Positions 8,503 through 19,265 of a stretch of DNA of 64,000 nucleotides are shown piece by piece (position 1 is the first letter of the stretch; each line of letters starts with the position of its first letter). The notes under the pieces are model-generated. The model was not told where the DNA came from. It made no database searches and saw only the letters and a program-made list of their open reading frames with translations. Source of the stretch: Elymus sibiricus. Its lineage: Eukaryota > Streptophyta > Magnoliopsida > Poales > Poaceae. The translations under genes and the position numbers were made by a program. The DNA lies in the NCBI GenBank assembly GCA_039707655.1, contig CM077676.1:187670936-187734935 (forward strand). The letters run 5' to 3'.

Positions 8503-10189
8503 AGCATCCCCAAGCTTAATTCCTGCTCGTCCTCGAGTAGGTAAATGATAAAAACAGAATTTTTGATGTGGAATGCTACCTATCATGTTTCATCATGTAA
8601 TCTCTCTCTTATGGTATGAATAATAAATTACGAATGATTCAAAGCAATAGTCTATAATTTGATATAAAGACATCAATACTCAGGCATACTAATAAGCAAT
8701 CATGTCTTTCAAAATAAAAATGCTAAAGAATGTTATCCCTACAAAATCATATAATCGTGTCATGCTCCATATTCTTAACACAAAATATTTATCATGAACA
8801 ACCCCATTTTTAGCCAAGCAATTGGTTCATACTTTTTAACGTGCTTCAGCTTTTTCAACCCCCACGCAATACATGAGCGCAAGCCATGGATATAGCACTA
8901 TGGGTGGAATAGAATATGGTGGTAGAGATCAACAAGGGGAAATCAAAAATAAGAAGATAGTCTCACATCAATGAGGCGAATCAACGGGCTATGGAGATGC
9001 CCATCAATTGATGTCAATTCGAGGAGTAGGGATTGCCATGCAACGGATGCACTAAGAGCTATAAGTATATGAAAGCTCAACATCAAAACTAAGTGGGTGT
9101 GCATCCAACTTGCTTACTCATGAAGACCTCGGGCATTTGAGGAAGCCCATCATCGGAATATACAAGCCAAGTTCTATATTGAAAATTTCCCACTAGTATA
9201 TGAAAGTGACAAAATAGGAGACTCTCTATATGAAAAACATGGTGCTACTCTGAAGCACAAGTGCGGAAAAAGGATAGTAACATTGCCCCTTCTCTCTTTT
9301 TCTCTCATTTTTTTTCATGGCTCTTTTTGGCCTCTTTTTCTTCTTTTTTATTTTTTTTATTTTCGTCCGGAGTCTCATCCCGACTTGTGGGGGAATCATG
9401 GTCTCCATCATCCTTTCCTCACTGGGACAATGCTATAATAATGATGATCATCATACTTTTATTTACTTACAACTCAATATTACAACTCGATAGTAGAACA
9501 AAAATATGACTCTATATGAATGCCTCTGGCGGTGTACCAGGATGTGCAATGATGCTAGCGTAACATGTATGAATATGATGAACGATGGCTGAGCCACAAA
9601 TACTATGTCAGCTATATGATCATGCAAAGCAATATGACAATGACGATGTGTGTCATAAAAAATGGAACGGTTGAAGTTGCATGGCACTATATCTCGGAAT
9701 GGCTATGGAAATGCCATGATAGGTAGGTATGGTGGCTGTTTTGAGGAAGATATAAGGAGGCTTATGTGTGATAGAGCGTATCATATCACGGGGTTTGGAT
9801 GCACCGGCGAAGTTTGCACCAACTCTCGATGTGAGATAGGGCAATGCACGGTACCGAAGAGGCTAGCAAATTGCGGAAGGGTGAGAGTGCGTATAATCCA
9901 TGGACTCACATTAGTCATAAAGAACTCACATACTTATTGCGAAAGTTTATTAGCCGTCAAAGCAAAGTACTACTACGCATGCCCCTAGGGGGGGGGGGGG
10001 GGGGTTGGTAGGAGTTAACCATCGCGCGCCCCCGACCGCCACACAAAGGAAGACAATCAATAATAAATCATGCTCCAACCTCTTAGCATAACGACAGATC
10101 ATATGTGCATGCTTCAGGAATCACAAACCTTAACACCAATATTCTAACTAAACCACAATTATCTACTAATACCTCCCACATATTACCAT
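8503..10189 (-). mobile_element. 3' internal region of element C, non-coding
   Basis: AT-rich sequence without a coding frame lies between the left LTR and the insertion of element D. It contains homopolymer stretches (T-rich near 9300-9360) and a run of 17 G at 9988-10004. No protein similarity is seen. In the related families I know, this region is non-coding. Confidence 0.65.
9988..10004 (+). repeat. Poly-G run (17 G)
   Basis: An uninterrupted G17 tract follows GCCCCTA. It is a slippage-prone microsatellite and could form a G-quadruplex. Confidence 0.9.
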
Positions 10190-10194
10190 CTTAA
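10190..10194 (+). repeat. Left TSD of element D (CTTAA)
   Basis: CTTAA lies directly before the left LTR of D and recurs at 47777-47781 directly after the right LTR. It proves that the two LTRs, 37.6 kb apart in the window, belong to one insertion. Confidence 0.88.
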
Positions 10195-13100
10195 TCTGAC
10201 ACCCTGGTTTTTGGCAACTTTTTCTTTTCAAAAATTTTCTAGTTTTATTTGCAATTGGTTGGCTTTTGAATCTTTTCAGTTGACTTTGGACTTGGGAAAC
10301 TTTTGAATTTCTCTCTAAGTGATCCAAAGCCCTCAACATCTTGCCAAAATCTTGTCACCCAGCCTCTGGATCAAATTCCAATTTTCAATACTTTCAAAAT
10401 AATTCATTTTCTTCTCTGGGAAAATATATATGTCTTCACTATGGGTTGTGAAGCAACCTATAGTTTTGATGATCAGAAAAATCCCAAATTAATACCACAC
10501 CTTATTGTCATCATCTACTCTCACAATCTTCAAAACCATTTCATGGTTCAGTACAAAATTTTGTCCAGAATATTCCATTTATCTTCTGGACAGCACTGGT
10601 CCTTTGTGAAGCAACCTATATTTCCTCAACTTTGAAAATTCTCAAATAATTCCCTGAGATACTAGGGAACTTATCTTCCCACAATATCCAAAAATATCTC
10701 CTTGTCCAATATAAATTTCCAACAAAAATATTCTGCCAAGTTTCTGCTCATTTCAAACCCTTGTGAAGGAAGTACCAGCTAGAGGCATCCATTTGAGCTG
10801 AAATTTTTATGACATCTTGGCATTACCAAATAACTCTCACACACAAAATTTCAGCTCCAACAGATCACTCGTGTGAGTGCAACAACCTCACCAAGTTTCT
10901 GGTTCAGTATAGCAGTTGTACATGAACCATGTTCAAATCTTGGCCAAAGTTTCTCAAATTTGGTCAGCTTGTAGTCCTTCCAATGTAGATCACTCCAGAC
11001 ATCTCCATTGGCTTTCTCTCCAGCTCATCTTCTCTCCAGATCTCTCCTTAGTTTCTGACAACAAACTGTTGTTGATGCTACACTTCGACTCAGTGAGACT
11101 CTGGGCGAACTAGTGCCACGAGAGGGTTCCAGTACGCAAGGTCGACACACCAGACACGGCCTGGCAGGCCAGCTCGCGCCGCGTGTGCCTGTGCATGCGG
11201 TGACCGCGTGGCCAGCCCTGCCAAAACCGTGCTCTAGGTGCCGCCAGGCACGGGTCTCGTCGGAGGCCAACTACCGCGTCGCCGTACCGTGTCGCCTTGC
11301 GCCGACTAACTCTCCACCGTCCACCTAGCCACTCCAAACTCTTCCCCTCACCGGAGAAGCTCCCGCCGGCCGCCACCGAGCACCACACTGTTGCGCCCGT
11401 GTGGCCACAGTGGGGTGAGCTGGCTGGCTTCTTCCTCGTGGCTTGTCGTCTCACGCATTAACTCACCTGCCCTCCTCCGTCACTTCGCCGCGCTCCACGA
11501 CGGCTAGCTCGCCGTCCTGCTCGCGCCAGCTCATCCACGGCGGCTTGCGGCTCGGCCACCCTCCGCCCCGCCTATAAATAGCCATGGCCAGCCCTCCCCA
11601 GCTCTTCATCGCTCCTCACCACCTCCCAATCGAGCTCTGCTCGTCGCGCCAAGGCCGAGAGGCCCTCTGGCCTCGTAGCTCGCCGGTGTTCCGCCGCCGA
11701 TCCCCACTCTGCCATAGCTCATTCCACTCCACCCCAGCCTCGCCCGACTCGACCCACGATCTCAGCAGGTTCCACTGGCCCTGCCCGACCTCTTGCCTAG
11801 CCGGAGCTCTGCCGCATTCGCCGTCGCCGAGGCCCCCCGAAACCAGCCGCCGCCGGAGAGGAAGGGAACCACGCCGTCAGGCTGTCTCCGAAGATGCCAC
11901 TAGTACAGGGAGGACCGTCGTCGTGTGGCCGATCCATCTCTGTCATCTCCCGACCTCGCTGCCGTCGATATCTCCGGCTATCGCCGTCGGTCAGCCGCCC
12001 TCTTACTGTTCCCCTCTTTTTCTTTTTAAATCTGACAGCGGGGCCCACTCGTCAGTGACACGTCGCGCGCCGAAGCGGTACCTAAGTGGAGGCACCCTGG
12101 TGTTTTACACCTTCGATGTGGCCCTCCCAGAGGTTTTATAATTTCTGTTTAAATCCAACTTTGACCAGAAACTTTGACTGTTCATAACTTTTTATCCACA
12201 AGTCCAAATCAATTGATTCTTTTTGCATTATCTTTGTCTTGAGCCCCTCTATTTTCTGGTAAATTTTGGTATTTCTCTCATATGTACAGAATTTCTGGTG
12301 AACAGAAATGTATTATGTGACATTTTCTTTTGCTATTTTAAAATATTTTCAGAAGGAAATCCTTTTGGTTTTGAAGACCAGGAGTTTGTGGACAACCCAA
12401 CTGAGCAAGGCAAGCCACATCATCCATTACATGAAGCATTTCAATAGTATTGGTTTATTAATTGAATTGTGTGCATTATTTTAATATGTAAAAATTCATA
12501 GTAAATGATAGTTTTGCATAGCTACTGCCATATTAATTTATTCTTGATAAACAACCTTGCTTGTTATGTACTTGCTAAAACTAAGCTTAATGGTTGATCA
12601 AGTGCCACCGACCCGGACTTACCCATGTAGCCACATCTGCCGGAATGGGACGACCTTGACTTGGTCTGACTGTGTGCTCTTTTATCGGTACCACCAAAGA
12701 GGGAGGGTTATGCGTGCGTGCTACCCTGATCAGGTAGGCGACGATAACCCTGTGAGCCAGTTGAGTTATTTGCCGGCGTCCCCGTTCGGGACAGTTTAGT
12801 TGGCCACGACGGTGGCAGGTGTCACGGGGTGACACAGAGGCTACCTAGGGCATGACTCCGGGGGAGGATGATTGTCGGTGGTACGATGGAGGAGTCACGG
12901 GATAGGCAAGTTTCGTTGGAGCAACACCGGTCCACCCGGAATGGAAGTGTACCGAGGTACGGGACCCGGAGCTCCATGGTGTGAGAAAAGTGCGCAACCT
13001 CTGCAGAGTGTAAGAATCTATTCGAATAGCCGCGTCCACGGTATTGGACACAGTCTGCACTAGGTCACACTAAGTGGTGAACCGTAATAATAATAATGAT

Positions 13101-13659
13101 GGAAGAACTTGTCTTATGTTCGGAAGTGCTCAGTGGATCACGAGTATTCCGAGGGTTGTGGTACAACCCGGAAGAGAGTAAGTTGATGTTCGGTAACAGT
13201 AAGTAAGCAACTCAAGCATTAAACATGTTCATTGCCATGTTGTTGTTTGCTGCATTGTTTTGGTTGCTGTGAGCTTGCGAGTACATTCCAAGTACTCACC
13301 TGACGTGTCATGCCAGATGCAGGAGAAGTCGAGGACGGAGGTCCCGATGGTTCGTGCTACGCTAACTAGGCCGTGTCCCAGCAGTGTCCCTATGGGATGG
13401 AGTTTCCCGCATGATATTCCGCTACGCTGTAGAGTTTCCTTAGTATTGAGGCCCTTGTTGTTCCATAAATAATGTAGATATTGTCATAGCACATGTAGTA
13501 CTTCTGGCCTCGTTACCTGATGTAATTCCCGAGCTTGTACTTGTTCAATATTAATAAAGATCAGTTCTGTTCTATTCCAAGTTGTTGTGTGTTTCCAGAA
13601 GACATGATCTCTGGGTTGGAAACACGGGGTAAACCGGTTCTCTGAGCCGGGGTGCCACA
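10195..13659 (+). repeat. 5' LTR of element D
   Basis: About 3,465 bp. It starts with a mutated TCTGACACCC (TG to TC) and ends GGGTGCCACA. It aligns with 31017-32681 and 46008-47776. It contains a TATA box at 11573-11580. ORFs inside it are small and mirror the other LTR copy; I treat them as non-coding. Confidence 0.88.
11573..11580 (+). promoter_or_regulatory. TATA box in element D 5' LTR
   Basis: TATAAATA in the context CCGCCTATAAATAGCC, a near-consensus plant TATA box, about 1.4 kb into the LTR. It is conserved in the 3' LTR at 32391-32398. Confidence 0.7.
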
Positions 13660-13663
13660 ACGC

Positions 13664-13677
13664 TTGGTATCAGAGCC
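13664..13677 (+). other. Primer binding site of element D
   Basis: TTGGTATCAGAGCC lies four bases after the LTR end. It is the classic site pairing with the 3' end of initiator methionine tRNA, used by many plant LTR retrotransposons. Confidence 0.85.
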
Positions 13678-13824
13678 ACGCTGACTGTAGGACACCCTAG
13701 TTAACCCCGTGCTAGAACCTCGATTAGCTTAGAGTCTTGGTATGTGCTTTGCTTGTTGCATCTGATTGCTGCATGGCATGCATATAGTTTGTTGTTGCGC
13801 TAACCGTTGGCCTTGTGAGTGTAG

Positions 13825-14661
13825 ATGGCACCAGTTCCGTGCCACTACAACCATGAGCCGGCACCGTTCACTTTTCCAGTACTGCTCCGTAGCATCTGGC
13901 TTCGGCTGTATCCCAACGGCGAAGACCCAGTGTACCAGGTGTTCCGAGAGAAGCTTGCTAGTTCAGTGTACGAGTATCACGCGGAGGCCTTTCTTACCGC
14001 GAGTTCGGATATTGGCAGCTACTCCCGCTCTTCCAAGGGCAGAACTGCTTCTACTCCGGAGCTGGCGATCCAGTTTGCTGCGATGGAGGCTCTCACTGAC
14101 TTGCGCTTCCACGAGGTTGAGATGCAGACACATCCAGGTTTCTTTCACTACCCCACCCTGTCGCCTACGACAGGGCGAGTCCTTTTTGCACCTGTTGACC
14201 CGGTGAGTGATCGTGCTACTGGTGTTTTATCTCGTTATCTGAACGCCAGTTACCGTATGATCACTTCACTAGCTGAGGAGCTGACTCATGCCCGAGAGGC
14301 ACTTGCAGCCATTGCGGCAGCACAGTCTCCTCCTCCTCATGCGTTTTCACCGGTGTATACTCCATCCGTTCCAGCTTCACTAGCACCTGAGACTCCTTCT
14401 AGCTCGTTCGAACCGCCAGGCTTTTCGTCTGGTAGCCGACGTGAGACCCCGGCAGAGTGGGCCTTACTCCTAGCTACTCCAGCTGCTCCGATGCTGCGGC
14501 GTCGTGCTTCTTCTCCTTCAGAGGGAGAACCTTCTCGTCAGGGTCGCCGTGTTTCCTTTGATCCGGAGGCCGAGATTCACATCATCAGTTCCGATTCCGA
14601 GACAGGATCAGACGACGAGGAGTCTTCAGTTTGCCAGTGTCCATGCTACCCGCGCTACTAG
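13825..14661 (+). CDS. Extra ORF upstream of gag in element D (unknown function)
   Basis: An intact 278-codon frame lies between the primer binding site and gag. The first ~170 residues are mixed and probably globular, with a possible helical stretch near 155-172. Residues about 173-235 are Pro/Ser/Ala-rich and look disordered. The C-terminus is acidic (SDSETGSDDEES) and ends in a Cys pair (CQCPCY). I do not recognise a domain. Some long-LTR grass Gypsy elements (RIRE3-type in rice, from memory) carry an ORF in this position. Its intact frame contrasts with the six stops in the following gag-pol. Confidence 0.7.
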   Translation: MAPVPCHYNHEPAPFTFPVLLRSIWLRLYPNGEDPVYQVFREKLASSVYEYHAEAFLTASSDIGSYSRSSKGRTASTPELAIQFAAMEALTDLRFHEVEMQTHPGFFHYPTLSPTTGRVLFAPVDPVSDRATGVLSRYLNASYRMITSLAEELTHAREALAAIAAAQSPPPHAFSPVYTPSVPASLAPETPSSSFEPPGFSSGSRRETPAEWALLLATPAAPMLRRRASSPSEGEPSRQGRRVSFDPEAEIHIISSDSETGSDDEESSVCQCPCYPRY

Positions 14662-14907
14662 AGTGGAGGCTTGAGTTTCAGTACATGCATCATAGCATCT
14701 CTGCATGTGTCAACTGCCGTATGAGCAGTTCTAGTCATGATAAACCCCTACTAGCTTGTCATGTATGATGTTGGGTTGCCTTGTATAATTATGTTGTTCG
14801 CTTTATTCTTCCTTTTTATTTGATTTTTTTCCTAGTGTCACACTATCGTATTTCCCTTATGGGTGTTGCTCATCGATTTGGTATTTTGCAATGGGAACAA
14901 ATTTAGG

Positions 14908-16010
14908 ATGAAGAGGTGTAGTAATCAAGGCGGCGATGGAACTCCCGTTCGTCGATCCGCCAGACAAGTAGGACAATCACCAGAAGATTTGCCACCTCCA
15001 CAACCACAATCACCGACCACTGATCAAATCATGAGAATGTTTGAAGAGAAAAGAAACCAAGATCTCATGGAATTTCTGAAAAGTATGCAGACCATGGTGG
15101 GTCAGAATCACAACAATGGGACACACTCTAAATTGTCTGATTTTCAGCGTACCAAGCCACCCAGTTTTGGTCAAGCTGTGGATCCTATGGAAGCTGACGA
15201 CTGGCTAAGGACCATGGAAAAGAAGCTGAACATAGCCCGCTGTGATGAGTCAGACAAGGTTCCTTTTGTCACTCACTACCTGGAAGGACCGGCCGCTATA
15301 TGGTGGGACAATACAAAAATAATGTGGCCTCCTGGGGAAGATATTTCCTAGGAGAAATTCAAGGAGGTATTCCGCAAGTATCATATTCCTAACGGCATAA
15401 TGAAGGTGAAGCAGAGGGAATTTCTTGCTCTTACTCAAGGGAATATGTCAGTGGGTGAGTATCTGAACAAGTTTAATAATCTAGCATGGTACTCCACCCA
15501 TGACGTGTCCACAGAAGAAAGAAAGATAGACCGGTTCCTAGGAGGGCTTAATCAAACCCTCCGTTGTCAGCTTTGTATGCTGGATTTTCCTGACTTTCAG
15601 ACTTTGGTGAACAAGGCTTTCATAGCCGAACGAGAGCATAAGTCAGGATATGACGATCGTAAACGGAAGTTTGAACCCAAGAAGGACAACCGTGAGCAGT
15701 TTGTGCAGAAGCCACGTATCTGGCAACCAGGTCCGTCTGAGTACAAGCCTGCCTGGAACAACAGCAACAAAAATAATAAGCCAGGCAGCCAGGACAAGAC
15801 CTTTGGCAAACAGCCAGTGCTGGAAGACTGCCGCCGCAACAACACTTGCTCTACTTTTGGTCAGGGCGGGCATTACTCTAGGCAGTGCCTTACAAGAAAC
15901 GGGAAGCCACCATCTGACTACAAGCCACAAGTCAACAATGTTGGACGCCGCCCCAATCAGAACTTCTATCGCAGCCAAGTCCATCATATCTCCGCTGAGG
16001 AAGCCCGCAA
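14908..16010 (+). pseudogene. gag of element D (nonsense mutation and damaged zinc knuckle)
   Basis: The frame starts MKRCSNQGGDGTPV at 14908. The retrotransposon gag domain runs from about 15180 to 15640, with WLRTMEKKL and the FNNLAWY region. A TAG stop at 15349-15351 interrupts it. The nucleocapsid zinc knuckle near 15845 reads CSTFGQGGHYSRQC: a Phe stands where the second Cys of CX2CX4HX4C should be. The stop and the lost Cys both predict an inactive capsid protein. It continues in the same frame into protease. Confidence 0.85.
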
Positions 16011-16398
16011 AGCACCAGACGTGGTCCTTGGTATGTTTTCTATCAACGACATACCCGCAATAATTTTATTTGATTCTGGGGCTTCTCATTCGTTTATTTT
16101 GTGGAGTTTTGCCACCATACACAAACTTTCTCCTTCTCTTTTGGACAAAATCATGGTGGTACAATCCCCTGGCTCCATGCTCAGAACAAATGTTATATAC
16201 AAGGATCTGGAAATCTTGATACATGGAGCTAAGTTTCCAGCTACCCTTGTTGCCATTGAATCCCCTGGACTGGATATAATACTGGGGATGGATTGGTTGA
16301 CACCACATCAGGTGTGTATCAACTGTGCCACCAGGACGGTGACATTGGTTAACCCGGCAGGTCAAACAGTACAATTCACTGCCAGCAGAATGATGTAA
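16011..16398 (+). pseudogene. Aspartic protease of element D
   Basis: The active-site motif is FDSGASHSFI near 16070, with the second hydrophobic motif ILGMDWL near 16280. The enzyme normally works as a dimer to cut the Gag-Pol polyprotein. The frame is continuous with gag and ends at a TAA stop (16396-16398) before the RT. Within the domain itself I see no disruption. Confidence 0.8.
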
Positions 16399-18033
16399 AA
16401 GAAGGGAATGGCATTCAATGCCACTGCTTCAGATATAAATCTGATTCCAGTAGTCAGTGAATTTCCGGACGTATTTCTGGAAGAACTACCAGGAATGCCA
16501 CCTGATCAGGAACTAGAGTTTGCTATTGATGTTGTTCCCGGAACCGCTCCAATTTATAAGAACTATTACCGCATGCCTTCCCCAGAGCTGGTGGAATTAA
16601 AGAAAAAGTTGGATGAATTATTACAAAAAGGGTACATTCGTCCAAGCACCTCACCATAGGGATCACCTGTGTTGTTCGTTAAGAAGAAGGATGGCAGCCT
16701 ACGAATGTGCGTGGACTATCGCCAATTGAATGAAGTCACCATTAAAAATAAATATCCTCTTCCCTGCATTGATAATCTGTTCGACCAGTTAAACGGGGCC
16801 CGGGTATTCTCTAAGATTGACCTTCGAACGGGGTATCATCAGTTAAAAATCAGGAAAGAGGATATCCCCAAGACAGCCTTCACTACCCGATATGGTTTGT
16901 ATGAATTTACAGTCATGTCATTCGGGCTGACAAATGCTCCAGCCTACTTCATGAGCATGATGAACAAGGTCTTCATGGACTTCTTGGACAAGTTTGGGGT
17001 AGTATTCATCGATGATATTCTTATCTATTCCAAAGATGAAGCAGAACACACACAACACCTCCGTACTGTCCTCGAAAGACTAAGGACCCATCGCTTGTAT
17101 GCCAAGTTCAGTAAGTGTGAATTCTGGCTGAAAGAGGTGGGATTTTTGGGACATGTTCTGTCAGAACAGGGTGTGGCCGTCGACCCCAGGAAAGTGACTG
17201 TTGTATTAAACTGGAAGACACCAGCCACATTAACTGAAGTCCGCAGCTTTCTGGGATTGGCAGGCTACTACCGTCGTTTCATTGAAGGCTTCTCAAAAAT
17301 AGCCAAGCCATTGACATAACTGTTGAAAAAGAATCACAAATTTGCCTGGACGGAAGAATGTGATAGCATTTTCATGGAGTTAAAGACGAGGCTAACTACG
17401 GCCCCTGTCTTAGTTCTGCCAGATATTCAAAAGAGCTTTTATATATATTGCGATGCTTCTAGGCGTGGAATCGGCTGCGTTCTAATGCAAGAAGGAAGGG
17501 TTGTAGCATATGCATCCAGACAGCTACGACCCCATGAAGAGAACTATCCTACGCATGATTTGGAATTCGCAGCCATGGTTCATGCATTAAAGATTTGGAG
17601 GCATTATCTCATTGGGCAGCAATGTGAAATATACACAGACCACAAGAGTCTCAAGTATATTTTCACCCAGCCCGACCTTAATCTCAGACAAAGAAGATGG
17701 CTTGAACTGGTCAAGGACTATGACATTGGAATTAATTATCATCCAGGAAAAGCCAATGTGGTCGCCGATGCTCTCAGCAGAAAACAAGGTACCATAAATG
17801 CAATAATGGAGGGTATCCATCCAAGGCTACAAGAAGAGTTTGCCAAGCTGAATATGGTATTATGCGGCCCAATTAGCCTGGATACATTGGAAATTATTCC
17901 AACACTTATGGAAGAAATTAAGGCGGCTCAGAAATCCGATAAAAGTGTACAGGAGATCAAGGAGAACATTCAGCAAGGGAAGGCCAAGTCCTTCCGTATT
18001 GATGACCAGGGCACCTTGTGGTTTAAGAACTGA
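16399..18033 (+). pseudogene. Reverse transcriptase and RNase H of element D
   Basis: The RT runs from [10 protein letters not shown] (16470) through [13 protein letters not shown] (16685), [21 protein letters not shown] and the catalytic box VFIDDILIY near 17005. RNase H follows, with [10 protein letters not shown] near 17450, [11 protein letters not shown] and YTDHKSLKY near 17630. Stops interrupt the single frame at 16657-16659 (TAG), 17317-17319 (TAA) and 18031-18033 (TGA). Catalytic residues are largely retained, so loss of function comes from the stops. Confidence 0.88.
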
Positions 18034-18294
18034 ATATGCGTGCCTGATCAAGAAAACTTGAGACAGCAAATACTTAGAGAGGCACATGAATCCGCATACT
18101 CTATCCATCTGGGAGGAACAAAAATGTACCAGGACTTAAGGGAAACCTTTTGGTGGCCAGGAATGCGAAGGGACATTGCGTACTATGTCGCCTGTTGTGA
18201 TGTCTACAACAGAGTCAAGGCTGAACGCCAGAAACCCGCTGGGCTACTGCAACCTTTACACGTTCCCCAGTGGAAATGGGATGACATATGCATG
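18034..18294 (+). pseudogene. Integrase N-terminal part of element D, cut by the CACTA insertion
   Basis: This holds the zinc-binding region and the start of the integrase. ETFWWPGMRRDIAYYV is recognisable, and the HHCC motif is damaged: the last Cys position reads CDVY instead of CDVC near 18200. Coding ends at DDICMDY, where transposon H begins. The rest of the integrase resumes at 29944. Confidence 0.82.
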
Positions 18295-18310
18295 GACTAC
18301 TAGGAAAAGG
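18295..18310 (+). repeat. Left terminal inverted repeat of element H
   Basis: GACTACTAGGAAAAGG. It matches the right TIR (29928-29943, inverted) in 15 of 16 bases; the outermost C is replaced by the host-derived G. The transposase normally cuts next to this C. Confidence 0.9.
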
Positions 18311-18324
18311 GCTATAGCTAATAT

Positions 18325-18790
18325 GGACATTAATGGCGCACCACATATGTGGTGCGCCACTGCTATATAGCAGTGGCGCACCATGTGTAGGTACGCCATT
18401 AGTGTCCATATCAGTAATGGCGCACCACACCAACGGTGCGCCACTACTAACAATTTTTTTTCCAAAACTAGTAATGGCGCACCAGGGTCTAGTGCGCCAT
18501 TACTAGTTTTAACTAGTAATGGCGCACCACACACTCTGTGCGCCACTACTGAGAATTTTTTTTTTACTTTTTTTTCAAAACTAGTAATGGCGCACCAGGG
18601 TATAGTGCGCCATTACTAGTTCAAACTAGTAATGGCGCACCCCAACCATGGTGCGCCACTACTAACAATTTTTTTTTTATTTTTTTTTGCAAAACTAGTA
18701 ATGGCGCACCACATGAAAGGTGCGCCATTAGTAACCAGGGTTACTAATGGCGCATTTTAAGGTGGTGTGCCATTGGTAACCTGAGAGCAG
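18325..18790 (+). repeat. Left subterminal palindrome array of element H
   Basis: About nine head-to-head pairs of the half-site TAATGGCGCACC and its inverse GGTGCGCCATTA or GGTGCGCCACTA are separated by short AT-rich linkers. In En/Spm such arrays are binding sites for the TNPA protein, which brings the ends together. The array size and regular pairing are clear in the sequence. Confidence 0.9.
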
Positions 18791-18945
18791 CTAGATATTT
18801 TGGACAACCACCTACCACACTCACTTTCCCCACTTCATTCTCTCCACCTCCTCCTCCAAGCTTGTCTCGGGTGCCTCCTCCTCCTCACCTCATTTGCACC
18901 ATAGATTCACCCAAATTAAGTGGTTAAATTTCCTTTTTTTGATAG

Positions 18946-19259
18946 GTAAGTAAGGGGAAAGCTTTCTTTATGTTGTAGATCTACTTTTTTCTCCCTCCAA
19001 CAACGTGCACATGAACTTTTTATGGCCTAGATCTACGTATGTTTGTGGTGTTGCATATGTTTGTGGTGTTGCATATGTTTGTGTTTGCATCCAGGTACCG
19101 GTATTTGAAATGCGATAGTTGCCAATATTTTGCCGGAATGTTGATTCATTTCCGTTTCGGCGAGAATTTGGCACTATGCATTCTTTTTGGTCCTATTTTT
19201 AGGCAAAGTCATGCCAAATTTTTTTTGGTTCTAAAATATCGTTTTGCTCTACCGCGCAG
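18946..19259 (+). other. Leader intron before the TNPD transposase
   Basis: A GT donor (GATAG/GTAAGTAAGG at 18946) and an AG acceptor (CCGCGCAG/GCGACCATGG, ending 19259) frame a 314-bp intron. The start codon lies six bases into the next exon. The intron contains three copies of ATGTTTGTGGTGTTGC-type sequence near 19038-19085. Its 3' part resembles sequence at 24825-24905 in the second gene. Confidence 0.6.
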
Positions 19260-19265
19260 GCGACC

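Noticed and set aside
9261..9509. Hydrophobic ORF that could be read as a membrane protein
   Set aside because: It is created by a T-rich low-complexity stretch in the non-coding 3' region of element C.
11584..12141. 185-codon ORF in the element D LTR
   Set aside because: It lies in a non-coding LTR, has Ser/Pro-rich composition typical of GC-rich chance frames, and the other LTR copy does not preserve it.
18325..18790. Regularly spaced GGCGCACC repeats that superficially look like a CRISPR array
   Set aside because: The units are alternating inverted half-sites, not direct repeats with unique spacers. They sit next to CACTA TIRs and are absent elsewhere in the window outside H.
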